From Pseudomonas sp. MWU16-30317 (GTDB lineage Bacteria; Pseudomonadota; Gammaproteobacteria; Pseudomonadales; Pseudomonadaceae): DNA of 64,000 nucleotides. Both the position numbers and the translations under genes were made by a program. The notes beneath the pieces were generated by a model. It made no database searches, was not told the origin of the DNA, and saw only the letters and a list, made by a program, of their open reading frames with translations. Below are positions 55,507 to 64,000 of this stretch, piece by piece; within the stretch, counting starts at the first letter, position 1, and each line of letters starts with the position of its first letter. Where the stretch lies: positions 310,001 through 374,000 of the forward strand of contig NZ_JAIWJA010000004.1 of NCBI RefSeq assembly GCF_020515695.1, written 5' to 3'.

Positions 55507-57123
55507 ATGTCGATCTACACGCAAGGCCTGGCCAAAGGGCCAGTCAATCACGTGGCCCTCACCCCGCTCAGTTTCATCGAGCGAACCGCCCACACCTACC
55601 CCGATCACCTCGCGGTCATTCATGGCTCGCTACGCCGTACCTGGGCGCAGACCTACGCGCGCTGCCGGCGCCTGGCCGCTGCCCTCGCCACCCACGGCAT
55701 CGGCCCTGGCGACACCGTGGCGACCATGCTGCCGAACATCCCGCCGATGCTCGAAGCGCACTTTGGCGTGCCCATGCTGGGTGCGGTACTCAATACCCTC
55801 AACATCCGCCTCGACGCCACGGCCATTGCCTATATGCTGCGCCACGGCGAAGCCAAGGCATTGCTGGTCGACCGCGAGTTCGCCACAGTGATCCGCGCCG
55901 CGTTGGCCCAGCTCGACAACCCACCGCTGGTGATCGACGTCAACGACCCTGAATACCCCCAAGGCGAGCCCATATCGGACCTCGACTACGAAGCGCTGCT
56001 GGAAAGCGGCGACCCCGATTTCGCCTGGGCCTGGCCTGCGGACGAATGGGATGCCATCTCGCTCAACTACACCTCCGGCACCACGGGCAACCCCAAGGGC
56101 GTGGTCTATCACCACCGCGGCGCGTTCCTCAACGCCGTCGGCAACCAAATGGCCTGGGGCATGGCGCACCATCCGGTGTACCTGTGGACCTTGCCGATGT
56201 TCCACTGCAACGGTTGGTGCTACCCCTGGACCATCACCGCCCAGGCCGGCACCCACGTGTTTTTGCGCAGGGTCGACCCGGTCAAGATCATCGAGTTGAT
56301 CCGCGAACACCGCGTCAGCCACTTCTGCGGTGCGCCGGTGGTGCTCAACGCACTGGCCAATGCGCCGGACACCACGCCCTTCGAGCACCCTGTGGCAGTC
56401 ATGACGGCGGGTGCGGCGCCACCGGCGCGGGTGATCGCCTCGGTTGAAGCCATGAACGTGCAGGTCACCCACGCCTATGGCCTGACCGAAACCTACGGCC
56501 CGGTGACCGTCTGCGCCTGGCATTCCGACTGGGACCAACACAGCGCCGATGAACGCGCCCGCCTCAAGGCCCGTCAAGGCGTGCGCTATGCGACCCTCGA
56601 AGGGCTGATGGTCGCCGATGCCGACACAGGCCTCGCCGTGCCCCAGGACGGCAAAACCCTCGGCGAGATTTTCATGCGCGGCAACACGGTGATGAAAGGC
56701 TACCTGGGCAACGAGCAAGCCACGGCCGAGGCCTTCGCCGGCGACTGGTTCCATACCGGCGACCTGGCCGTGTGGCACCCGGATGGCTACGTCGAGGTCC
56801 GCGACCGGCTCAAGGACATCATCATCTCCGGCGGCGAGAACATCTCTACCATCGAGGTCGAGAGCGTGCTCTACCGTCACCCGGCGGTGCTGGAAGCGGC
56901 CGTGGTCGCGCGCCCAGACGACAAATGGGGCGAAACGCCCTGCGCGTTCGTCACCCTCAAGGACAACCACAGCGCCACCGCCGAGCAGATCATTCTCTTC
57001 GTGCGCGAACACCTGGCCAGCTTCAAGGCACCCAAAACCGTGGTGTTCACCGTGCTGCCAAAAACCTCCACCGGCAAGATCCAGAAGTACGTGCTGCGCG
57101 AGGAGGCCAAGAAGCTGCAATAA
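55507..57123 (+). CDS. acyl-CoA synthetase (AMP-binding, AlkK/DmdB-like)
   Basis: A 538-residue adenylate-forming enzyme that ligates CoA to an acid using ATP. Motifs are the P-loop YTSGTTGNPKGVVYHH (near residue 190), the AYGLTETYGP A5 motif, GDWFHTGDLAVWHPDGYVEV and the A10 lysine in KTSTGKIQKYVLRE. Length and LNTLNIRLDATAIAYML resemble medium/short-chain acyl and methylmercaptopropionate CoA ligases. The start is chosen for the ATG after CAGGTGCCCGC. It is monocistronic with a hairpin before the next gene. The acid substrate is not determinable. Confidence 0.9.
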   Translation: MSIYTQGLAKGPVNHVALTPLSFIERTAHTYPDHLAVIHGSLRRTWAQTYARCRRLAAALATHGIGPGDTVATMLPNIPPMLEAHFGVPMLGAVLNTLNIRLDATAIAYMLRHGEAKALLVDREFATVIRAALAQLDNPPLVIDVNDPEYPQGEPISDLDYEALLESGDPDFAWAWPADEWDAISLNYTSGTTGNPKGVVYHHRGAFLNAVGNQMAWGMAHHPVYLWTLPMFHCNGWCYPWTITAQAGTHVFLRRVDPVKIIELIREHRVSHFCGAPVVLNALANAPDTTPFEHPVAVMTAGAAPPARVIASVEAMNVQVTHAYGLTETYGPVTVCAWHSDWDQHSADERARLKARQGVRYATLEGLMVADADTGLAVPQDGKTLGEIFMRGNTVMKGYLGNEQATAEAFAGDWFHTGDLAVWHPDGYVEVRDRLKDIIISGGENISTIEVESVLYRHPAVLEAAVVARPDDKWGETPCAFVTLKDNHSATAEQIILFVREHLASFKAPKTVVFTVLPKTSTGKIQKYVLREEAKKLQ

Positions 57124-57176
57124 ACCAAGTGGCGTTGCGGTGGCAATCCGCGGGCCGTGGCGGTAACCATCTACCC

Positions 57177-57222
57177 CTTGAGAAAGCTGGCTCAGCCCTA
57201 GGCTCGGCATCCCTTTCTCAAG
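57177..57222. terminator. 10-bp perfect stem hairpin in front of toxin-like gene
   Basis: CTTGAGAAAG (57177-57186) and CTTTCTCAAG (57213-57222) pair perfectly, and AGCCCTAGGCT inside folds further. The hairpin ends 12 bases before the ATG at 57235 and covers the likely ribosome-binding region. It could be a terminator for the acyl-CoA synthetase transcript or a control element for the gene downstream. No T-run follows. Confidence 0.65.
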
Positions 57223-57234
57223 CGGTACACCGAC

Positions 57235-60174
57235 ATGAGCGCCACCGGCCCCCTGGAACAACTCGAAGCCCTGGATCAAGCGCTGCATGCCCAGTGGGCA
57301 AGCACCCCGTCCCTGAGCAAGCTCCTTGCCAAACGCATCGCCGACCGGCTGCCGAGGCTGGATACCACCACGCTGCACATCGGCCTGCGGACCCTGCCCG
57401 AGGCGGTGATCGCCCGACTCAATGGCGAGCTGCAAGACGATGCGACGATCCTGCAGGCTGACGGCACCCCATTACCCGAACCCAGTCACCAACACCTGCT
57501 CGACGGTATCAGGCAATTGGCCGGCCAACTGCCGTTCACTGCCGTGGACCATGCCGTCGGTTTCTGGAAAACCGCGCGCTGGCCAGGCACGCAGTTGACC
57601 GCACTGCAAGGCCTGGCTGCGGAGCTGCAACAGCGTTGGCGCGTGCAACTGGAACTGCGCCGTGAAGATCACACCCTGGAACCCGACAGCGTCGCGCTGA
57701 TGCACCGGGCGCTGGCAGGCACTACCGATGGCGTTTGGATCAAACAACTGCACCTGACGACCGAGACTGAGGTATCAGGGACACAGCTCTGCGGGCCTGA
57801 GCGATCGAGCCTGGCCCTGCCGGGGATCTTCGTCATCGGTGACGACAGCGCCCCGGCCGTCTTGCTGCATAGCATGGCGTTCGGCTTCGAACGCTTCGCG
57901 TCCTTGGCCCGCCTCGAACGCGAGTTCAGCGAACGCCTGGACGACCCACGTCAAGGCGGCGCTCTGCTGGCGCCGTTGACCACCGCCCAACGCCACCAGG
58001 CCTATCAGGCCGATGCCCTGACGTACGAAACTCTCCAGGGCGCACTGGCCATAACCATCGCCCGCGACCTGCGCGAATGGCATCTGCGCCAACTGCGTCA
58101 GGCCTGGGATAATCGGCCGTCGAACGCCGACCTGGCGACCCTTGAACAGCACCTCAATAAAAGCTCGGACCTGGCGCAGCTGCTGCATCGCCGTGGCGCA
58201 CTGCAAACGCGCTATGCCTTGTTGCTGGCCCGGCACATGCTGCCCTGGTTCAAGAACACCGCCGAGGCGCACAAGATCGATGCCATGCAGGCCATTCGCG
58301 AGTTGATCCTGGCCATGACCCTGGCGCGCACCCCGGCACTGCCCAGCGTCAATCGGTTCAGCCAGCGCGAAGAATTGCTGCGCTACGCTGCTACCCAACT
58401 GCGCCAACGCATCCGTATCGAATTGGCTATCGACGTCGACCCCCATCAGGTGATGATCGCCACCACCAAGGCGGTGCGTACCGGCGCCCTCCTGCATCCA
58501 CTGCAACCCAGTAGCTACATCGCCGGCGTACTGCGAGACAAGACAGGAGAGTCGCTGAGCCTCATCACGCACCGCCGCAGCCTGGCGGTCCTGGCGCTCG
58601 AGAATGTCAGCCTGCTCGACCTTGATTTTATCCTGACGGCGCGGGTCACCATCGACGGCGCACCCGCCCCGCGCGGGCTGACCGCTGGCCGGGTGAAAAC
58701 CCTCGTGCGCCAGCTCAGCCTGGGCAGTACCTACGCGGAGTTTCTGGAGCAACGGCTGCTGCGTGACAGCGATGCGCAATGGCGGCGCGAGCGCTACCGT
58801 CATCTGGCACTGGCGCGCATGCGCTATGAAGCCTACAAGGGCAATGCCAGCGGGCGATTTCTCGCCCATCCACAGCAACGGGGCTTCGCCTGGGCCTGCG
58901 CCGTGCTGAATCACCCGGTTGCCCACCAACGCCAGTCACTGCAACGGTCCGAGCAACTGGCGGTCAATCAACTGCTGGTTCAAGAGGCAACCCTCAACGG
59001 GGTACTGGTCATCACCGCGACGCAGCCGCATGCGCCGTCCAATGTCGTGGTCTACACGCCTGCCGCTCCCGATCGGCGCAGTTGGCGCGAGTTCGCCAGC
59101 CGTGCGGAATTTTTACGCGCGTTCGCCAGCACGCCGATCCTGCTGGATTATCTGGTCAACAGGGCCAGCCTGGGCGAGCAAGCACGAGTCAGACGAACCC
59201 TGAGCAATACCAGCGGGGGCGCCAACGTGAGGTTGGCCGCCATCGATGGCGACTTCATCGAGCGCTGCTATGACGCTGAAGTCCGGCAGGTGCTCGCCGA
59301 TGTCCGGGCCCAGGCCATCAGCACCCTGAGACTGGAGGCCACCGCCTTTACCCAGGCCGGGCTCTCGATCCTCGAGATGATGGCCAGCCTGGCCCCGGCG
59401 CCGGTACCGCTGCAAGTGGCACTGGCGCGGGCGCTTGGCACCCTGTGGGAGGGCCTGGAGAACCGCCATGATCGCGATATTGCCCTGCAGCACTTCATGA
59501 GCAGCATCACTTATCTGGGCGATGTCGGCATCAGCCTGGCGGGCTCACCCACATTTGCCAGGTCCTTCCGCAATCTGCCGTTGCAACCGCCTTCGGTGCT
59601 CAACAGCGTCATGGCCGTGCCGCGGGAAAATACCCGTCTGCGTTACCGCATCGACGGCATCTATCGCGAGGGGGTGTATGAAACCCTCGGCGAAGACGGT
59701 GCCGCTGCCGAATACCTGATAGAAGACCGCGCCGGGCGGCGCTACAAGATCGAATTCGACGGCGATTACTGGCACATCATCGATGCCCGGAACCCCGAAG
59801 CGAATCATCCCCCGCAAGTGCGCAAGAACGCGGCAGGCCACTACGAAATCGTCTCGGATCTGTATTGGCAAGGCACCCAGCCGGATCTGCGCAGACTACT
59901 CACCGAGGCGCGCTTGCAACCCGCCCCTGAGGGCCTGAACGTCAATCGCCGGGGCATGGCAACACGGGACCATCAGCGATTCGTGCAACTGGGAGAGCGC
60001 TTCTACGAGGTGCGTAAAAGCCTGGTACGGGGGCGCTACCGACTGCTATTGGCGCACAGCAGTGATGTATTGCGCCCCGCGACGGTGTTGTTGCGGCGCG
60101 ACCCAAATGATCGACGCTGGCAGATCATGGTCAAGCAGACAGGCATCAGCAGTCCTTGGCTGGAGCTGCCGTGA
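57235..60174 (+). CDS. large dermonecrotic-toxin-like (DUF6543-type) protein
   Basis: A 979-residue protein that resembles, by eye, the Pseudomonas family annotated as dermonecrotic toxin/DUF6543. It has long helical N-terminal stretches, the segment VWIKQLHLTT, a middle domain with VVVYTPAAPDRRSWREFASRAEFLRAF, and a C-terminal part with RYRIDGIYREGVYETLGEDG and repeated YLIEDRAGRRYKIEFDGDYW-type lines. No signal peptide, long hydrophobic translocation region or recognisable catalytic motif is visible, so a cytotoxic activity cannot be assigned. The immediately upstream hairpin and an unusual pairing with a delta-60 repeat gene make it worth attention. Function is unknown. Confidence 0.6.
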   Translation: MSATGPLEQLEALDQALHAQWASTPSLSKLLAKRIADRLPRLDTTTLHIGLRTLPEAVIARLNGELQDDATILQADGTPLPEPSHQHLLDGIRQLAGQLPFTAVDHAVGFWKTARWPGTQLTALQGLAAELQQRWRVQLELRREDHTLEPDSVALMHRALAGTTDGVWIKQLHLTTETEVSGTQLCGPERSSLALPGIFVIGDDSAPAVLLHSMAFGFERFASLARLEREFSERLDDPRQGGALLAPLTTAQRHQAYQADALTYETLQGALAITIARDLREWHLRQLRQAWDNRPSNADLATLEQHLNKSSDLAQLLHRRGALQTRYALLLARHMLPWFKNTAEAHKIDAMQAIRELILAMTLARTPALPSVNRFSQREELLRYAATQLRQRIRIELAIDVDPHQVMIATTKAVRTGALLHPLQPSSYIAGVLRDKTGESLSLITHRRSLAVLALENVSLLDLDFILTARVTIDGAPAPRGLTAGRVKTLVRQLSLGSTYAEFLEQRLLRDSDAQWRRERYRHLALARMRYEAYKGNASGRFLAHPQQRGFAWACAVLNHPVAHQRQSLQRSEQLAVNQLLVQEATLNGVLVITATQPHAPSNVVVYTPAAPDRRSWREFASRAEFLRAFASTPILLDYLVNRASLGEQARVRRTLSNTSGGANVRLAAIDGDFIERCYDAEVRQVLADVRAQAISTLRLEATAFTQAGLSILEMMASLAPAPVPLQVALARALGTLWEGLENRHDRDIALQHFMSSITYLGDVGISLAGSPTFARSFRNLPLQPPSVLNSVMAVPRENTRLRYRIDGIYREGVYETLGEDGAAAEYLIEDRAGRRYKIEFDGDYWHIIDARNPEANHPPQVRKNAAGHYEIVSDLYWQGTQPDLRRLLTEARLQPAPEGLNVNRRGMATRDHQRFVQLGERFYEVRKSLVRGRYRLLLAHSSDVLRPATVLLRRDPNDRRWQIMVKQTGISSPWLELP

Positions 60175-60372
60175 ATGGCCGCGCATACCCTCAGAACCTG
60201 GGCAGAAGAAGACTGATGCGAGTCCCGGGGCCGACCTACCCTGGATGCCACTCACCCTTATTGGCATACCACAAGCTAGTTGTTCTGCGAGCTGTGCCTA
60301 GCCCGTGGCCTCAATATGCTGCTTGGCACCGAATCATTACGGTTCATCTGCAACCCCACCGAGGTGAGCACC
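60175..60372. other. gap between toxin-like and delta-60 genes
   Basis: No gene or repeat is seen in these 198 bases except the GAGGTGAGCACC ribosome site at the right end that supports the start at 60373. An in-frame longer reading from 60280 lacks a ribosome site. Confidence 0.6.
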
Positions 60373-61704
60373 ATGGTTGATCAACATCAAGCAAAAAGAC
60401 CGGGGGATCTCAACCCGGTGTTCAACAACGGCAAAGTCACGCTCGACCATACGGGCGCCGACGGTTACCTGGTCTGGCTCGAATTGACTGCCCAAGGCAA
60501 CATACTGGTGCTCTCGCGTCGCTCCGGCGTTCAGCAAGGCTACTACCTCTCCCGATTCACCCCCCAAGGCACGCTGGACACATCATTCGGGGCCACAAAG
60601 GGATTCTTTCTGTTCGAGGACCCCGTCTTCCCGGATCGCGACCAATTTCACCAGTTGGACGATGGATCGTTTCTGGTGACGGGCGGCGGGCATGCCGACC
60701 AGTTATCGATTACGCGCTTCCACGCGCATGGCGCTTTGGACACCGCCTATGGCGTAGGCGGGCACGCCATCGTCCGGGTGTCCGATCTGAACATCGAAGG
60801 CCGTAAAGACCCTCGTATTCTGGTAAGCAGTCCAGACCTGGGGCTCACCACTGATCAGCAAAAGCGCCTACCGCCGAAGTCCGCAACGGTGTACAGCGCC
60901 GCTGACAGCCTAGGCGCATACTTAGTGTTTACCGCGACATGGGGCGATTTTGAACAACTGAACGCGGTCGTTGTACGAATCGACGGGTCAGGCGAGCTCG
61001 ACAGAGCGTTCAATAAAACCGGTTACGTAGTGGAGACATTGGCAGGGTCCGGCATCACCTACAACGTCGCCAGACAGGCAGTACTACAGACGAGAGGTCA
61101 GCAAAGCGAACTCGTCATACTTGTTCAGGAAGCACTGAAGATCGTCGATCCACTCGAAGGCAACTACTTCATGCTGCGGTACGACGTGACAGGCCAGCGC
61201 CACTTTGACTTCGGCGGTTGCGGTAACGACCAGGGATTGGCGCGCATAGACTGGCAAGATTTTTTTATCGTCTACAGCTTATGGGCCGGCGAAGATGGTG
61301 CTCTGAAAGTGATAGGCAGTACGTTCGACGATGAAAATTTCATCGGGGCGGTTCGCGGATATACCGATCAAGGAAAACAAGATCTTTCCTTCTATGGAGG
61401 GCAGTTGCTGCTGACCGAGATCGAGCCAGGATACGGCAATTGGCATAGAGGTATCTTTTACACAGAGAAGGGGGAAACCCGAATGGTCCTGTCCGGCCCC
61501 ATCCCGTCTCGAAGACTCATCGGCATCGCACGCCTGCTCGGCGATGGCCAGTTCGATAAGAACTTTGGAGAAGACGGAAAGGCAGCTTTCGACAGGTCCG
61601 CCGGCCCCACTACCACGTCGCACATCCAGCTTTTGTCAGATAAAGACATTATCCTCGGTGATAGAAACGATATCTGGTGGCTCAAAGGCGGTGAGCCCCA
61701 ATAA
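60373..61704 (+). CDS. delta-60 repeat protein (predicted beta-propeller)
   Basis: A 443-residue protein from the ATG after an ideal GAGGTGA ribosome site. At least five degenerate delta-60 units are visible, each G-x-L-D-x-x-F-G-type: GDLNPVFNNGK, GTLDTSFGATKG, GALDTAYGVGGHA, GELDRAFNKTGYV and GQFDKNFGEDGKA. The repeats usually build a seven-bladed propeller. No signal peptide is seen. Base composition falls in the last third (more A/T than nearby genes), which hints at horizontal acquisition. Proteins of this type are often found beside toxin-like or surface proteins; here it follows the DUF6543-like gene in the same direction. Function is unknown. Confidence 0.75.
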   Translation: MVDQHQAKRPGDLNPVFNNGKVTLDHTGADGYLVWLELTAQGNILVLSRRSGVQQGYYLSRFTPQGTLDTSFGATKGFFLFEDPVFPDRDQFHQLDDGSFLVTGGGHADQLSITRFHAHGALDTAYGVGGHAIVRVSDLNIEGRKDPRILVSSPDLGLTTDQQKRLPPKSATVYSAADSLGAYLVFTATWGDFEQLNAVVVRIDGSGELDRAFNKTGYVVETLAGSGITYNVARQAVLQTRGQQSELVILVQEALKIVDPLEGNYFMLRYDVTGQRHFDFGGCGNDQGLARIDWQDFFIVYSLWAGEDGALKVIGSTFDDENFIGAVRGYTDQGKQDLSFYGGQLLLTEIEPGYGNWHRGIFYTEKGETRMVLSGPIPSRRLIGIARLLGDGQFDKNFGEDGKAAFDRSAGPTTTSHIQLLSDKDIILGDRNDIWWLKGGEPQ

Positions 61705-61772
61705 CACCCGGCGATAAGGATGCTACGCACTCTCCCGAGTCGGCAGATCCTGAATCGAATGCGACACCACCA

Positions 61773-61800
61773 GCCGCCCTTCGGGTAACCGCAGGGCGGC
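61773..61800. terminator. hairpin GCCGCCCT / AGGGCGGC after met operon
   Basis: An 8-bp perfect stem with a 12-base loop, 26 bases after the metI stop on the minus strand, fits the end of the metNIQ transcript. It lacks a T-run, so it may be a weak or Rho-aided terminator. Confidence 0.5.
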
Positions 61801-61825
61801 AGGTCACGTCACTCCCGCAGGGCAT

Positions 61826-62479
61826 TCATCGCGCCCGCAAATGCTGCACGTAGCGATCGCCCAAATACTGAATCCCGCACACCAGCACGATCAGCATGGC
61901 AATCACGCACAGCATCACCTGGGTGTCATAGCGTTGATAGCCGTAGCGAATCGCCAGATCGCCCAAACCGCCCGCACCAATGGCACCGGCCATGGCCGAG
62001 GCGCCGATCATCGCCACCAAGGTGATCGTGAAGCCGCCAATGATGCCCGGCAACGCTTCGGGCAGCAGCACATTGAAGATGATATGTCGGCGCTCGCACC
62101 CCAAGGCCTGGGCTGCCTCGATCACCCCACCGCCCACTTCACGCAAGCTGACTTCGGCGATGCGCGCGAAGAATGGCGTGGCGCTCAGGGTGATAGGCAC
62201 CACCGCCGCCCAGACTCCAATGGTGGTGCCCGTCAACAAGCGTGTCAGCGGGATCAGCGCCACCAGCAAGATGATGAACGGCGTGGCCCGAAAGCCGTTG
62301 ACGATGCCGCCCAGTACCCGGTTGAGGGTCGGTGCCTCGAAGATCGCCCCGCGGGCCGTGGTGATCAGCACCATGGCCAAGGCAATGCCGGCGAACCATA
62401 CCAATACGCCGGAGATACCGACCATGGTCAGGGTATCGACAAAGGCCTTCCACAACGCTTTAAGCATGAATTCAGACAT
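61826..62479 (-). CDS. metI: methionine ABC transporter permease
   Basis: A 217-residue MetI-like permease with five to six membrane helices. [23 protein letters not shown] is helix 1; the ATPase-docking loop is [18 protein letters not shown], and [21 protein letters not shown] is the conserved end. It overlaps the metN gene by 8 bases. It is the channel for L/D-methionine driven by MetN with the lipoprotein MetQ. Confidence 0.94.
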   Translation of the reverse strand: MSEFMLKALWKAFVDTLTMVGISGVLVWFAGIALAMVLITTARGAIFEAPTLNRVLGGIVNGFRATPFIILLVALIPLTRLLTGTTIGVWAAVVPITLSATPFFARIAEVSLREVGGGVIEAAQALGCERRHIIFNVLLPEALPGIIGGFTITLVAMIGASAMAGAIGAGGLGDLAIRYGYQRYDTQVMLCVIAMLIVLVCGIQYLGDRYVQHLRAR

Positions 62480-63563
62480 GACCGATCACCTTGGCGCTGC
62501 TGAACAGCCCGGTTTTTTCCAGAAAGGCCGCGACACGGCTGGCCGGCGCAACGGTAGAAATCAGCAACCGTCCCTGCGCGCGGCCCTGGATCCGATCGAT
62601 ACCGCCATGCAGCAATTCGACCTGGCCACCCAGTGCCTGGCCGATGGCGAACACATCAGGTTCGCGCGCACTCTGGCCATCGAAGATCAGCTCCAGCACG
62701 GTCGCACCGCTGCCATCGCTGGCCTGCAAACGCGCCGCCAGGTCGCTTGGCAATTGCGTTGACAGTGGCGCCAGCAACGCTCGGGTGGCTTCGGCCTGAG
62801 GCTGGCCGAAGATCTTCCACACCGGGCCCTGCTCCACCACACGGCCCTGCTCCAGCACCACGACGTGGTCGCAGATCTGCCGGATGACCGCCATCTCGTG
62901 CGTGATCAGCACCAGGGTAAGGCCCAGACGCTGGTTGATTTCCTTGAGCAGCGCGAGCACTGATTGGGTGGTCTCCGGGTCCAGCGCGCTGGTGGCCTCG
63001 TCGCACAAAAGGATCTGCGGTTCGAGCATCAGCGCCCGGGCAATGCCCACGCGCTGCTTCTGGCCGCCGGACAACCGCGATGGGTAGACCTTCTCCTTGC
63101 CCTCCAGGCCGACCAGCGCCAGCAGTTCGCGAGCGCGCTGTTCGATCACCGCGCGGCCGATGCCCGCGGCTTTGAGTGGCAGCGCGAGGTTTTCCAGCAC
63201 AGTCTGCGAAGAGAGCAGATTGAAGTGCTGGAAGATCATCCCGATGCGCCGTCGCAACGCTACCAGCTCCTTGCCGTGCAAGGTGCCGATGTCGACACCG
63301 TCGATGCTGACGCTGCCCTCGGTCGGCTCCTCCAGGCGATTGAGCATGCGAATCAGGCTCGACTTGCCGGCACCGCTGCGGCCGATAACACCGAAGATCG
63401 CTCCGCGTCGAATGCTCAGGTCAACCCCGGTCAGGGCTGTGACCGCGCCGCTGCCGGCCTGATAGGTCTTGCCCAGCTGGGTGATCTGCACATGCACCTG
63501 AGCGGCGTCCGGCACCGGCTCAGCCGCACGCGTCAATGGACGCAGTGGCACCACCTGGCTCAT
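62472..63563 (-). CDS. metN: methionine ABC transporter ATP-binding protein
   Basis: A 363-residue ATPase. Walker A is GRSGAGKSS (61-69), the signature LSGGQKQR (164-171), Walker B ILLCDEA (184-190), and the C-terminal NIL (methionine-sensing) domain spans about 275-345 with [15 protein letters not shown]. The sequence begins with some 25 extra residues before the ATPase core. It overlaps metQ by 4 bases at the start and metI at the end. Confidence 0.95.
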   Translation of the reverse strand: MSQVVPLRPLTRAAEPVPDAAQVHVQITQLGKTYQAGSGAVTALTGVDLSIRRGAIFGVIGRSGAGKSSLIRMLNRLEEPTEGSVSIDGVDIGTLHGKELVALRRRIGMIFQHFNLLSSQTVLENLALPLKAAGIGRAVIEQRARELLALVGLEGKEKVYPSRLSGGQKQRVGIARALMLEPQILLCDEATSALDPETTQSVLALLKEINQRLGLTLVLITHEMAVIRQICDHVVVLEQGRVVEQGPVWKIFGQPQAEATRALLAPLSTQLPSDLAARLQASDGSGATVLELIFDGQSAREPDVFAIGQALGGQVELLHGGIDRIQGRAQGRLLISTVAPASRVAAFLEKTGLFSSAKVIGHV

Positions 63564-64000
63564 CGCGAAGCCTCTTTGGCGTCATCGAGCCAGCCCAGCG
63601 AGTAGAGTTTCGGGTTGCCGTAGGACTTTTCGATGGCCGCGCGCACTTCAGGGTCGTTCTGGAAAATCTGCACGAACTCCTTGATGGCCGGGTTATCGAG
63701 GTTCTTGCGTGCTACTACGAAACGCAGTGCATACAGGTGATCGCCCGGAGCGTTCTGGCTGAACAGCAATGCGTTGTTCGGGTCCTTGCCGGCGGCCAGC
63801 ATGTGCGACGGGTAGCTCTGAGCGATGGTGACGTCATCCACCACGCGTGCCAGTTGCGGGCCGGGCAGCTCGATGAATTTCAGGTGTCTGGGATTGCCGG
63901 TGATGTCTTGCAGACCTGCTTTAGGCCCGGCATCGGCGCGCAGGGTGATCAAACCGGCCTGCTCGTACAGGTGCAGGCCCCGGCCCTGATTGACTGGATC
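63560..64000 (-). CDS. metQ: methionine-binding lipoprotein MetQ, C-terminal part (5' end outside window)
   Basis: The frame is open to the window edge (147 residues). It shows [60 protein letters not shown] and [17 protein letters not shown], the NlpA/MetQ pattern of the mature domain. The lipobox and signal would lie outside. It is the first gene of metQ-metN-metI. An alternative member of the NlpA family with another ligand is possible, but the MetN NIL domain supports methionine. Confidence 0.9.
   Translation of the reverse strand, partial: DPVNQGRGLHLYEQAGLITLRADAGPKAGLQDITGNPRHLKFIELPGPQLARVVDDVTIAQSYPSHMLAAGKDPNNALLFSQNAPGDHLYALRFVVARKNLDNPAIKEFVQIFQNDPEVRAAIEKSYGNPKLYSLGWLDDAKEASR

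Noticed and set aside
57235..61704. Type VI secretion effector-immunity pair
   Set aside because: No VgrG, PAAR, DUF4123 or Hcp gene is present, and neither protein has a known effector or immunity motif.
61773..61800. Classical Rho-independent terminator
   Set aside because: The stem is good but no T-run follows on the minus strand, so only a weak terminator or structural role is claimed.

Overview
The window looks like a chromosomal segment of a Pseudomonas of the fluorescens/putida type. The evidence is high G+C coding DNA, many Pseudomonas REP elements (the GTAGCGAGGGGGCTTGCCCCCG type and the GCGGGCAAGCCTTGCTCCCAC type), and a methylcitrate operon of the acnD/prpF kind. No rRNA, tRNA, CRISPR array, integrase or transposase was seen. 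Species cannot be fixed from this sequence alone.

Region 1 (1-22982) is the most unusual part: two convergent operons that look like one organosulfur/thiol utilisation locus. The plus-strand operon encodes a divergent SDR, a complete dipeptide/glutathione-type ABC importer (two permeases, two ATPases and a binding protein), a class II aldolase, an LLM flavin monooxygenase, a four-domain rhodanese and an FMN alpha-hydroxy-acid oxidase. It ends in a truncated acyl-CoA dehydrogenase-like gene beside a broken REP. The minus-strand operon (21776 to 11219, eleven genes, mostly overlapping) encodes two tandem amino-acid binding proteins, an FAD-linked oxidase, an aminotransferase, two permeases and an ATPase of a cystine/polar amino-acid importer, a cysteine-dioxygenase-like enzyme, a YfcG-like glutathione transferase, a second four-domain rhodanese and a cystathionine-lyase-like PLP enzyme. 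A LysR regulator is divergent from it.

Region 2 (23097-31958): a LysR regulator divergent from an MHS-type MFS transporter plus type II dehydroquinase (probable quinate/shikimate use), a RibD-like deaminase, a small ABM monooxygenase, and a TetR regulator divergent from an EmrA-EmrB-NodT tripartite efflux operon.

Region 3 (32011-45998): an FAD-linked D-lactate-type oxidase, a chemoreceptor, a Gfo/Idh/MocA oxidoreductase divergent from a solitary glgX, then a sugar-acid cluster (LacI-family regulator, glucarate dehydratase, sodium:solute symporter, D-2-hydroxyacid dehydrogenase) and another MFS transporter.

Region 4 (46099-53052) is the propionate methylcitrate operon gntR-prpB-prpC-acnD-prpF. 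A clear promoter is flanked by a 12-bp inverted operator pair; one copy overlaps the regulator's start codon. prpD is absent here.

Region 5 (53223-64000): a secreted glycerophosphodiester phosphodiesterase, a periplasmic DUF4198 protein, an acyl-CoA synthetase, a large protein resembling the dermonecrotic-toxin-like (DUF6543) family with a long hairpin in front of it, a delta-60 repeat protein, and a metNIQ methionine importer cut by the window edge.

The best candidate for an undescribed system is Region 1: two importers, two paralogous four-rhodanese proteins and a set of thiol, C-S-bond and keto/hydroxy-acid enzymes in facing operons. Its substrate cannot be deduced from the sequence.
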